Source: Lysobacter antibioticus (GTDB lineage Bacteria > Pseudomonadota > Gammaproteobacteria > Xanthomonadales > Xanthomonadaceae). From it: a DNA stretch of 45,753 nucleotides. The DNA lies in assembly GCF_001442535.1 (NCBI RefSeq), contig NZ_CP013141.1:4969267-5015019 (forward strand), written 5' to 3'. Position numbers and translations under genes: made by a program. The notes under the pieces were generated by a model. It was not told the DNA's origin, did not search any database, and was given only the letters and a program-made list of their open reading frames with translations. This document shows, one piece after another, positions 23,752 through 31,391 of this stretch. The number at the start of each line of letters is the position of its first letter. Position 1 is the first letter of the stretch.

Positions 23752-25493
23752 GACACGGCCTCGCTGGCGGCGGGTTCGATGCCGGACTCGAGCGCGCGCG
23801 GCGCGGCGCCGAGGTAACGCTCGCGCTTCTTCGGGCGCAAGCGCTGCAGGTCCACTTCGATCAGGCCGTCGACCGCGTCGCTGAAGGCCGGGTCGACGCC
23901 GAAAGCCAGGAAACGCGCACCGCCGGGTTCGCACAGGTCGGTGTACTGCTTGTAGAGCATCGGCAGGCTGGCGCCGAGCGCGTCGAGATTGCCCTTGAGC
24001 ACGCGGAAAGCGGTCGCCGCGTCGAGCGCGTCGAACTGCGGCGGCGCCGCCCGGTACACGAACGGCTGCTTCGACACCGCGGCGGACTCGTCGCTGCCGT
24101 AATAACGGGCGTAGTAGGCGACGATCTGTTCGCGCGCGTCGGCCGGCAGGGCGGCACTGATCGAGACCGGCCCGAACAGATAGCGCACGCCCGGATGCCG
24201 GCACAGATAGGCGCCGATGCCCTGCCACAGGTAATCGATGCTGCGGCTGCCCCAGTACTCGGGCACGACGAAGCTGCGGCCGAGCTCCATGCCCTGGACC
24301 AGGCGCGGCACCGCGTCGTCGGCATAGCGGAACAAGGACGCGGTGTAGAGCCCGGCCAGGCCGCGCTCGGCCAACACGCGGCTGCCGCGCGCGATGCGGT
24401 AGGCACCGGCGATCTTGGCCTCGGCGGCATCCCACAGCACGATGTGTTCGTACCAGCTGTCGAAGACGTCGACGTCCAGGCGTTGGCCGGTGCCCTCGCC
24501 GACCGCGCGGAAGGTCAGCTCGCGCAGGCGGCCGATTTCGCGCAGCAGGGGCGCACCGGCCGGCAGCACGCCGACCCGGATCTGCTTGCCGTCGATGGTC
24601 TGGCCCAGCGATTCCATCGCCTCGACCCCGGCCCGCACCAGCGCCGGATCGACCGCGTCGATCAGCGCTTCCGGCCCGATCGGCGCCGAGCGCTCGCGCG
24701 GCGTGCCGATCGCATGCAGCTCGCGCCGCACCTCGCGCAACAAGCGCTCGGCGTCGCCGTCGACCGGCAGTCGCAAGGGCCGGCCGATCCGCAGCGCGAC
24801 CCGGCGCGCGCGGCGGGCGAACATCTCGCGCGCCAGCAGGGCGGTGCCGGCCGGCTTGAACAAAGCCGAGGCGCCGTAGAACAGCGCCGAGTTGCGCGCC
24901 TCGATCCGCACCGGCAGCACCGGCGCGGCGGTCTTGCGGGCGAAACGCAGGAAACCGCGCCGCCAGCGGCCGTCGGTGACCCCGCGCAGTCCGAGCCGGG
25001 CGACTTCCCCGGCCGGAAACACGATCACGCATTGTTCCGCCTGCAGCGCGGCCTCGATCGCGTGCAGGCTGTCGGGACTCGGCCGGCCGCCCAGAATGCG
25101 CACCGGCAGGATCAGACCTTCGAGGCCGTCGAGCGCCGACAGCAAATCGTTGGCGACGATGCGGACGTCGCGGCGCACGCGGGCCACCGCATCGAGCAGG
25201 GCCAGGGCGTCGACCGCCCCGGACGGATGGTTGGCGACGATCAGCAGGCGGCCGGTCGCGGGAATCCGCTGCAGCTCGGCGGCCTCGACCAGGTAGCGCG
25301 CCTGCAGGAAATCCAGCGCGGCGGTGACGAAGGCGAAGCCGCGCAGGTGGCCGTTCTCGGCCAGGAAGCCATCGACCCGGTCGAATTTCGACCAACGCCC
25401 GATGGTGCGGAGCAAAGGACGGGCGATCCCGGCCCGGCGACCCCGGAACCATTGCGGGAAGCGCTCTTGCAGTCGGCGTTCGAATTGCAGCAT
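23748..25493 (-). CDS. Double acyltransferase: PlsC-like domain plus OlsB-like domain (OlsF-type)
   Basis: 581 residues. The N-terminal 280 residues look like a lysophospholipid acyltransferase: ANHPSGAVDAL (the His/Asp catalytic motif), FPAGEVARLG, and a proline/Arg-rich acceptor region. From about residue 310 a second domain begins that matches the OlsB/haemolysin-like GNAT group: RELTFRAVGEGTGQ, then DVDVFD-x4-EH, and AGAYRI. This two-domain order is that of OlsF, which makes ornithine lipids from ornithine in two acylation steps. The ATG at 25493 starts the protein just before the conserved part; upstream in-frame codons (to 25679) lack homologous character. The stop overlaps the phosphoesterase start. 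Confidence 0.85.
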   Translation of the reverse strand: MLQFERRLQERFPQWFRGRRAGIARPLLRTIGRWSKFDRVDGFLAENGHLRGFAFVTAALDFLQARYLVEAAELQRIPATGRLLIVANHPSGAVDALALLDAVARVRRDVRIVANDLLSALDGLEGLILPVRILGGRPSPDSLHAIEAALQAEQCVIVFPAGEVARLGLRGVTDGRWRRGFLRFARKTAAPVLPVRIEARNSALFYGASALFKPAGTALLAREMFARRARRVALRIGRPLRLPVDGDAERLLREVRRELHAIGTPRERSAPIGPEALIDAVDPALVRAGVEAMESLGQTIDGKQIRVGVLPAGAPLLREIGRLRELTFRAVGEGTGQRLDVDVFDSWYEHIVLWDAAEAKIAGAYRIARGSRVLAERGLAGLYTASLFRYADDAVPRLVQGMELGRSFVVPEYWGSRSIDYLWQGIGAYLCRHPGVRYLFGPVSISAALPADAREQIVAYYARYYGSDESAAVSKQPFVYRAAPPQFDALDAATAFRVLKGNLDALGASLPMLYKQYTDLCEPGGARFLAFGVDPAFSDAVDGLIEVDLQRLRPKKRERYLGAAPRALESGIEPAASEAVS

Positions 25494-25722
25494 CGGCGTC
25501 GCATCGGCGGCGGTATGCCGGGCAGCCTGAGCCGGGGCGGCGACAGGATCATGGCGGTTTCGGGTCAGTCCGGTGACACGGCCAGCGGCGGTCCCCGACG
25601 GGCTTTTTCCCCGAAGATTCCGGACATAGGCCGCAGTTAAAGACCGCTTAACCCCCGGCAACCCCAAGACACGGCACAATGCGCGCTCGCGGCCGAGCCT
25701 GTATTATGTGCGGCCATCTTTC

Positions 25723-25748
25723 TATCCGAATACGAGGATATAGCCTCG
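25723..25748 (+). promoter_or_regulatory. Alternative hairpins before the metK start
   Basis: CGAGG / CCTCG (25733-25748) forms a short stem that ends at the base before the ATG and holds the only GAGG ribosome-site candidate. TATCC / GGATA (25723-25740) forms a second stem using the same GG. The two exclude each other. A TATTAT at 25702 could be the -10 element. This may be a small translational control region; I do not recognise a known SAM riboswitch class. Confidence 0.4.
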
Positions 25749-26972
25749 ATGTCCAGCTACCTGTTCACCTCCGAATCCGTCTCCGAAGGCCACCCGGACA
25801 AGATCGCCGACCAGATCTCCGACGCCGTCCTCGACGCCATCCTGGCCCAGGACAAGCGCGCGCGCGTGGCCTGCGAGACGATGGTGAAGACGGGCGCGGC
25901 GATCGTCGCCGGCGAAGTCACCACCAATGCGTGGGTCGACATCGAAGCCATCGCGCGTAAGGTCATCAACGACATCGGCTACGACAATTCCAATGTCGGC
26001 TTCGATGGCCACACCTGCGCGATCATCAACATGCTCGGCAAGCAGTCGCCCGACATCGCCGCCGGCGTCGACCGCAAGAAGCCGGAAGAACAGGGCGCGG
26101 GCGACCAGGGCCTGATGTTCGGCTACGCCTGCAACGAAGCCCCGGAATTCATGCCGGCGCCGATCTACTACTCGCACCGCCTGGTCGAGCAGCAGGCCAA
26201 GATCCGCAAGGCCAAGAACTCCAAGCTGCCCTGGCTGCGCCCGGACGCGAAGTCGCAGGTCACCCTGCGCTACGACGCCGAGCACAAGGTGGTCGGCCTC
26301 GACGCCGTGGTCCTGTCGACCCAGCACGATCCGGGCATCAAGCAGAAGGACCTGGTCGAAGGCGTGTATGAGCACGTCCTCAAGCCGGTGCTGCCGAAGG
26401 CGTGGCTCGAAAAGCTGCCCAAGAGCAAGGTCCACATCAACCCGACCGGCATCTTCGTGATCGGCGGCCCGGTCGGCGACTGCGGCCTGACCGGCCGCAA
26501 GATCATCGTCGACAGCTACGGCGGCATGGCCCGTCACGGCGGCGGCGCGTTCTCGGGCAAGGACCCGTCGAAGGTCGACCGTTCGGCCGCCTACGCCGCG
26601 CGTTACGTGGCCAAGAACATCGTTGCCGCCGGCCTGGCCGACAAGTGCGAAGTGCAGGTCTCCTACGCCATCGGCGTGGCCGAGCCGACCTCGATCTCGG
26701 TCACCACCTTCGGCACCGGCAAGATCAGCGACGACAAGATCGAGAAGCTGATCCGCAAGCACTTCGACCTGCGCCCGTACGGCATCGTCAAGATGCTCGA
26801 CCTGATCCACCCGGTCTACCAGCTCACCGCCGCCTACGGCCACTTCGGCCGCAAGCCGAAGGAAGTCAGCTACGTCGACGGCGCCGGCAAGAAGCAGACC
26901 GCGACCGCGTTCTCGTGGGAAAAGACCGACAAGGCCGACGACCTGCGCAAGGATGCCGGGCTGAAGAAGTAA
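25749..26972 (+). CDS. metK: S-adenosylmethionine synthetase
   Basis: 407 residues, cytoplasmic. Makes SAM from methionine and ATP. Landmarks: [18 protein letters not shown] at the N-terminus (ATP/Mg binding), [12 protein letters not shown] in the middle, [11 protein letters not shown], and [16 protein letters not shown], which are all diagnostic. Length is normal for the bacterial enzyme. A hairpin with the ribosome site precedes the ATG. Together with ahcY (34407) and metF (43391) it supplies three of the steps of the methyl cycle. A strong terminator follows at 26998. Confidence 0.97.
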   Translation: MSSYLFTSESVSEGHPDKIADQISDAVLDAILAQDKRARVACETMVKTGAAIVAGEVTTNAWVDIEAIARKVINDIGYDNSNVGFDGHTCAIINMLGKQSPDIAAGVDRKKPEEQGAGDQGLMFGYACNEAPEFMPAPIYYSHRLVEQQAKIRKAKNSKLPWLRPDAKSQVTLRYDAEHKVVGLDAVVLSTQHDPGIKQKDLVEGVYEHVLKPVLPKAWLEKLPKSKVHINPTGIFVIGGPVGDCGLTGRKIIVDSYGGMARHGGGAFSGKDPSKVDRSAAYAARYVAKNIVAAGLADKCEVQVSYAIGVAEPTSISVTTFGTGKISDDKIEKLIRKHFDLRPYGIVKMLDLIHPVYQLTAAYGHFGRKPKEVSYVDGAGKKQTATAFSWEKTDKADDLRKDAGLKK

Positions 26973-26997
26973 GCCGGCAGCGACATCGCATCAAGAG

Positions 26998-27021
26998 AAA
27001 GGGCCGCGAAAGCGGCCCTTT
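26998..27021. terminator. Bidirectional terminator after metK
   Basis: Perfect 10-bp stem AAAGGGCCGC / GCGGCCCTTT with a GAAA tetraloop and a T-run (TTTTTC) on the plus strand. It ends metK and, on the other strand, the effector-like gene that stops at 27048. Confidence 0.9.
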
Positions 27022-27047
27022 TTCGTGGTCGGTGCGGCTTGCGCAGC

Positions 27048-28070
27048 TCACAGGTGTTGAGTCGAAGCGCCTCCGACCGTCTGCGACGGGTTGCTGTTCG
27101 ACGGCGTCGCCGACAGCATCCGCGCGGCATGCAGGCTCGCCGCCTCGGTGCTCAGCTTCGACATCGACATATCGCAGACGTCTTCGAGATTTACCGCCGC
27201 GAAGGTGCGCGATTCGCTCGTGCCGCGTTCGGTCGCGCTCAACATCGTGTCCTCCTTGCCCCGCGGCACGAAGGTCTTGACCTCGTCGATATCGCCGTAG
27301 ATGCCCCGCTTCATGCAGGCCACGGTCAAGGCCGCTGCCGCTTGTTGAGCGCTGAACAGGTCGGCGACTTTCTCGCCCTCTTTCAGATAGAACGCGTCGC
27401 CGGGCATCTTGCCCAGGATCTCCGAGTACAGGCCGTGCATCGGGTGCTTTTTATCGTTCACCATCACCGCCTCTGCCGGTTTGCCGGCCCCGACAACCAG
27501 AGCCGGCGCCGACTCGCTTGGCGTTTCCTTCGCCTGCGCCAGGGCCGCCGGATAACAAGGCTTGCCGAGCTTCGACAGGGTGACCGCTTCGGCACTCGGG
27601 TCGGCCGACAGCCCGTAGTCCCGCGAGGTCTGGTAACCGTGGCTGTAATTCTCGGCGGTGTCGTGCTTCTTCAAGGTCGAGGCCACGACATCGGCGGCGG
27701 CGGAAATCCGGCAACCGTTGTCCTGGCAGGTTTCGACCACCGCGCCCTTGCTTTCGAGCCAGGTCTTGAGCTTGCCGGGCAACCATCCGTCCTGGCCTGC
27801 GGCGTTCTCGCCCTGGGCGCATACCAGCACGGCTTTCTTCCCGGTCAGGTCGCCCAAACCCGAACTTTCCAGGGCGGCTTCAAGCTTGGGATGGTAATCG
27901 CCCCAGGCCTTCTCGCTGTCGCAACCCGAGTAGACATGCGACAGCGCGACCTTGCCGTTGCCCGCCAAGCCCACCGCCACGCAACCGGACAAGCCGTCGG
28001 TGACCAAGTCCGTGGTGCCGGCATCGGCGACCATCCATTCGTTCAAACCGACTTTGACGCGATCGTTCAT
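27048..28070 (-). CDS. Predicted type IV effector: CheD-like domain plus XVIPCD-like C-terminus (paralogue A)
   Basis: 340 residues without signal peptide. Residues about 5-85 resemble the chemoreceptor deamidase CheD: VKVGLNEWMV, then VTDGLSGCVAVGL and a following SHVY. The putative catalytic residues align as Thr24, Cys30 and His45; the Thr-to-Cys spacing of six is the same as in CheD, whereas Cys to His is 15 rather than 17. CheD shares its fold with the toxins CNF1 and BLF1. Residues about 202-320 resemble XVIPCD, the C-terminal signal recognised by VirD4 of Xanthomonadales type IV systems: DKKHPMHGLY, a helix with AAAALTVACMKRGI, then a segment ending in a hydrophobic strand. A Ser/Gln-rich tail follows. 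The ribosome site GGAGAAGG precedes the ATG. No immunity gene is adjacent. Confidence 0.7.
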   Translation of the reverse strand: MNDRVKVGLNEWMVADAGTTDLVTDGLSGCVAVGLAGNGKVALSHVYSGCDSEKAWGDYHPKLEAALESSGLGDLTGKKAVLVCAQGENAAGQDGWLPGKLKTWLESKGAVVETCQDNGCRISAAADVVASTLKKHDTAENYSHGYQTSRDYGLSADPSAEAVTLSKLGKPCYPAALAQAKETPSESAPALVVGAGKPAEAVMVNDKKHPMHGLYSEILGKMPGDAFYLKEGEKVADLFSAQQAAAALTVACMKRGIYGDIDEVKTFVPRGKEDTMLSATERGTSESRTFAAVNLEDVCDMSMSKLSTEAASLHAARMLSATPSNSNPSQTVGGASTQHL

Positions 28071-28184
28071 TACCTTCTCCGGTTCGGGTTCGGGCGATCA
28101 CGGCGAGGATTCGCCGCATCGAACTGAATGACCGAACGAAAAACAGCGGCAAACACGGCCGGGACACGTGGCCGCAGCGCCGCC

Positions 28185-29114
28185 TCACATGCCCTTGGTC
28201 TGGCCGCCTTGCTGGGTTTGCGCGTGCTCCACCGGCAGGCCCGGCTGCATGCCCAGCTCGGAAGACTTCACCCGAGCCAGCTCGCTCGCAACCGGCAGAT
28301 AGTCCTCGCCGAGCTCGAAGACATTCGCGCACAAGTCGTGGCGAGCGCCCTCCTGACCGCCCACCAACGCGAATACCGTATCGGTGTCGTCCTTGCCGTA
28401 GGCGAGTTTCTCGACTCCGTCGCGGATGCCCGCGTCCAGACACTTCACCGTCAGCGCCGCCGCGACTTCGTTCTTCCAGTACGGCGACTTCGTGAACATG
28501 CTCGGCGCCAGCCCGTCGATCTGGCCCAGAACCGAAGCGAAAAGCCGGTGCGCCGGATGCGAGGCATCGGTCAGCAGGATCGGCTTGGCGACGGGCACTG
28601 GCGTATCCGGGTCCTGCAGCGCCTTCGTCGCCGCTCCGGCCTTCGCCGACAGGGCGAAGCGCTCCACCGGCAGCGCATCCTCGATCGTGGTCCGATAGCC
28701 ATAGCTGTAGTCGCTGCTCTGCTGATCGGCGCTCTTGTCGCGCACGACGGCATCCTGCTTTACCGCGCAAACCCGGCAGCCGTCGTCCATGCGCCGTTCC
28801 GACTGGATCCCGCGTTGCGATAGCCAAGCCTCGATGCGATCGCAAAGCAATCCGCTGGTGGGGTCCGAATACACCAGCACCGCGCGGATATCCTTCGGCT
28901 CGCCCAACCGAGAGGCCTGCAAGGCCTCGTCGAGCTTCTCTTGGTAGCTCGGCCAAAGGGCCTCGTCCTTGGCCTCGTCGTAGACGTGCGTCAAAGCGAT
29001 GCGGTCCTTGCGGGTCAGTCCCACCGCGACGCAGCCCAGCAAACCGTCGGTGATCAAGTCGGTCTGCTTCGGGTCGGCCGCAAGCCATTCGTCCAGGCCT
29101 ACTTTGACTCGCAT
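28185..29114 (-). CDS. Predicted type IV effector: CheD-like domain plus XVIPCD-like C-terminus (paralogue B)
   Basis: 309 residues, clear paralogue of the gene at 27048 along its whole length. The CheD-like segment reads VKVGLDEWLA, then ITDGLLGCVAVGL and ALTHVY, with Thr22, Cys28 and His43 in register. A YSYGYRTT motif (137-143) matches YSHGYQTS in paralogue A. The C-terminal part (178-290) has the XVIPCD traits: LLTDASHPAHRLF, a central AAALTVKCLDAGI helix, and a VFALVGGQ strand; the tail is Gln-rich (QTQQGGQ), which is typical for this secretion signal. SD GGGAGAG precedes the ATG. It is 114 bases upstream of paralogue A in the same direction. Function inferred. Confidence 0.72.
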   Translation of the reverse strand: MRVKVGLDEWLAADPKQTDLITDGLLGCVAVGLTRKDRIALTHVYDEAKDEALWPSYQEKLDEALQASRLGEPKDIRAVLVYSDPTSGLLCDRIEAWLSQRGIQSERRMDDGCRVCAVKQDAVVRDKSADQQSSDYSYGYRTTIEDALPVERFALSAKAGAATKALQDPDTPVPVAKPILLTDASHPAHRLFASVLGQIDGLAPSMFTKSPYWKNEVAAALTVKCLDAGIRDGVEKLAYGKDDTDTVFALVGGQEGARHDLCANVFELGEDYLPVASELARVKSSELGMQPGLPVEHAQTQQGGQTKGM

Positions 29115-29268
29115 GTCGCTCTCCCGATCGAATGATTCCTGTAGCTCCCGAATTCCGAGCGCCGATCACGCTCGCCGCCATCGTCCCGCAGCTCGCACGC
29201 GGGGCCGACGGCATTGCCTTGCAAGGCAGCTCACGGCCAGATGCGCGCAGTCTCGCTTCCAAGAACGC

Positions 29269-29293
29269 AAAAGGGCCGCAACAGCGGCCCTTT
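29269..29293. terminator. Terminator between the LysM gene and paralogue B
   Basis: AAAAGGGCCGC / GCGGCCCTTT stem with an AACA loop; on the minus strand it is followed by TTTT. It ends the LysM gene at 29346 and thus separates it from the effector-like pair. Confidence 0.8.
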
Positions 29294-29345
29294 CGTATCC
29301 CCCTCGCCCGGGCGCGACGCAGCTTGGCGCCCCCTGCCGCTCGCA

Positions 29346-31031
29346 TCATTTGGCGTTGTGCTTCTCCACATCCATGCTGATGCGATCGAAGTCGCCCCTG
29401 GACATGTGGCCGTCCGCCGCATAGGAGATTTCCAGCAGACTGTTGGCGAAACCGTACTTGTCCTGGTTGGACGTGCGCGACAGGCCGACGGCGAAAGCGA
29501 AGGTGCTGCGCGAATGACCGTCGCCGTCGTCGGTCAGGGAGGCGATCGAGTTACCCGGCGCGTAGGTGTCGCCGGCCTTTTCGGCTTGCGCGTTCAAGGC
29601 GCGCATCTCGCCCTCGCTGAAGGTCAGTTTGACCTTCTCGCCCGGGATCGCCGGGCCGCTCTCGCTGGCTCCGCCGCTGAGCACCCAATTGATCTGCTGC
29701 GCCGAATGGTTGCCCAGGCCGCTGGTGTCGACGGTGTATTCGTAGGTGCGCTCGGATCGCACTTCGTTGCCTTCGGCGTCGAAACGTTGGGTCACCTTCA
29801 GCGGCACGTTGTTGCCGTACTTGAATTCACTGGTCAGGGCGATGGAGCCGTCGGGATACGTCGTCTGGGTGTAGGTACCGGTCGTGGACGCGCGCAATGC
29901 GATGTCGCCCTCCACCTCTGCTTCGCCGGCGCTCAGTTTGAGCTTGAGCCGGCCCTGCGAGGACACGTCCAGGCGATGCACCGTCGCCACATCGGACACC
30001 CCGGGCGCCCCATGCTCGGCTTCGCCGGTGGCGACGAAGTTCGCATAGGCGGATCGGCCTGCGGCACTGTCCAGATCGAACGTCGCGGTACGCATCATCG
30101 AGTCGCCTACGTTGATCTGCTGCCCCACGGTCAGCGAACCCTCGACGCCTCCCGCGCCCTTGAAGCGGACGCCGCCGCCGTTGTAGGCCTCGATCGAAGC
30201 GCTCGGGCCCTTCATGATCTGCACCTGGTTCGAGCCGGTGCGGGTGATCGAATAGCTCACACCGCTGGCGTCCTTGATCTCCGACTCGCCGCCGACATGG
30301 CGAAACGAACCGGCGATTTCGGTCTGGGTGTAGTACTGACCGTCCATGATCACGGTCGCCCCGAGCGGAATCGTGCTCGGGTCGAAGGGATTGATCTTGG
30401 CCACTTCCTTCGGGTCGTGGTCTCCGCCAGGCAGGATCACCTTGTAGCGCGCGCGGAATCCCGCGCCGACCGACACCTCGGCTTCCAGTTGCCCGCTGCG
30501 GGCCTCGGCATGGGTTTTGTTGACGTTGGCGCCGGTCACGGTGAACTCGGTCTTGCCCTCCTTCACGACCCAACCGATTTCCAGCGACGATTCGGTGCTG
30601 ATCTTGAATCCGACCCGGCTGGAGCCCTCCACGGCGGCCTCGTTCGTTACCGTGACCTTGGTGGCGTTGTCGCCCGGGTTGTAAGCGATCTTCACCGAAC
30701 CCATGCCGGCGCTGAATTCGCTGTTGCTCGTGCCATGGCTGGCTTCGTAAGGGCTCTCCATCGGCTCGGCCGTCACGCTCATCGGCGCAGCCGGGATCCG
30801 CAAGGTGTCGCCGTAGAAGATGGGGTCGGCGCGGCCGCTCTGCTGCGCTTCATCGAGGCGCCATTTGTCCTGGAACAACTCGGGATTGGCCGCTCGCAGC
30901 GCTTGCGGGGTAACCCCGTACTGGTCCGCTATCGCAGGAAGGGTCTCGCCGTGCGCGACCTGATGCGTGGTCGGCTCGGTCTGCGGCGTAACCGAAGGGA
31001 CGTAGCCGAGCTGGGATGCGGACAGGTGCAT
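29346..31031 (-). CDS. LysM-domain protein with long beta-rich region, function unknown
   Basis: 561 residues. A LysM-like domain lies at about 22-80 (THQVAHGETLPAIADQYGV, then LRAANP, ending YGDTLRIP), with a short insert before the last strand. LysM binds peptidoglycan or chitin. The next 480 residues are Ser/Thr/Gly-rich, with alternating polar/hydrophobic strands and few Cys, which suggests a large beta-structured region. I recognise no enzyme motif. There is no signal peptide from the ATG at 31031, the start best placed behind a GAGGCG ribosome site; an in-frame ATG at 31133 does not supply one either. It may leave by a contact-dependent or type IV route, which fits its neighbours, or it may be cytoplasmic. 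Confidence 0.78.
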   Translation of the reverse strand: MHLSASQLGYVPSVTPQTEPTTHQVAHGETLPAIADQYGVTPQALRAANPELFQDKWRLDEAQQSGRADPIFYGDTLRIPAAPMSVTAEPMESPYEASHGTSNSEFSAGMGSVKIAYNPGDNATKVTVTNEAAVEGSSRVGFKISTESSLEIGWVVKEGKTEFTVTGANVNKTHAEARSGQLEAEVSVGAGFRARYKVILPGGDHDPKEVAKINPFDPSTIPLGATVIMDGQYYTQTEIAGSFRHVGGESEIKDASGVSYSITRTGSNQVQIMKGPSASIEAYNGGGVRFKGAGGVEGSLTVGQQINVGDSMMRTATFDLDSAAGRSAYANFVATGEAEHGAPGVSDVATVHRLDVSSQGRLKLKLSAGEAEVEGDIALRASTTGTYTQTTYPDGSIALTSEFKYGNNVPLKVTQRFDAEGNEVRSERTYEYTVDTSGLGNHSAQQINWVLSGGASESGPAIPGEKVKLTFSEGEMRALNAQAEKAGDTYAPGNSIASLTDDGDGHSRSTFAFAVGLSRTSNQDKYGFANSLLEISYAADGHMSRGDFDRISMDVEKHNAK

Positions 31032-31391
31032 GGGCGCCTCGATAACCGGGTGGGGGAACGGCGAAGCGCGCGATGCGCGGCTCCGGCGTGGCGCCAGAGT
31101 GCAACGGCGGCGTTCGCGATCCTTGTCCTCCAATCACGCATCGGCACTGATGCCGATATCGGAACAGCATCGTGTTCATTCCTGGCTAGTGCGCTCGTTC
31201 CTCGGCGCTTCCCCGGCGTAATCGGCCTCGATCGTTCAAAAGGAATTGGCTCTTGCCTGCGTGCGGCCGCACCAAGCGGACCAGCCCCCTGCAGCGCAAA
31301 ACCCGGCCGAGCCTTGCAAACAGAAACGGAGCGCAGCGCGCTCCGTCCCGTTCCGCTCGTTGCCGTCGCGGCTTCGCCGATACGGCGAGGT
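31032..31391. other. Intergenic stretch between the LysM gene and the S9 peptidase
   Basis: About 360 bases with no gene I can support. The open frames across it have low coding bias. It holds the terminator hairpin at 31326-31346 near the peptidase end, and presumably the LysM promoter at the other end, where no clear -35/-10 pair is visible. Confidence 0.5.
31326..31346 (-). terminator. Hairpin after the S9 peptidase
   Basis: Perfect 9-bp stem ACGGAGCGC / GCGCTCCGT with an AGC loop, 45 bases after the peptidase stop; on the minus strand it runs into TTTCTG, a short T-rich tail. Confidence 0.55.

Noticed and set aside
22924..25452. Single 842-residue protein instead of the phosphoesterase
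   Set aside because: The upstream two thirds are the other frame of the acyltransferase gene (Arg/Pro-rich, no motifs). The real start lies at the ATGA overlap.
25679..25748. SAM riboswitch in front of metK
   Set aside because: Only short hairpins are seen; none of the SAM-I, II, III/SMK or SAM/SAH core motifs can be placed.
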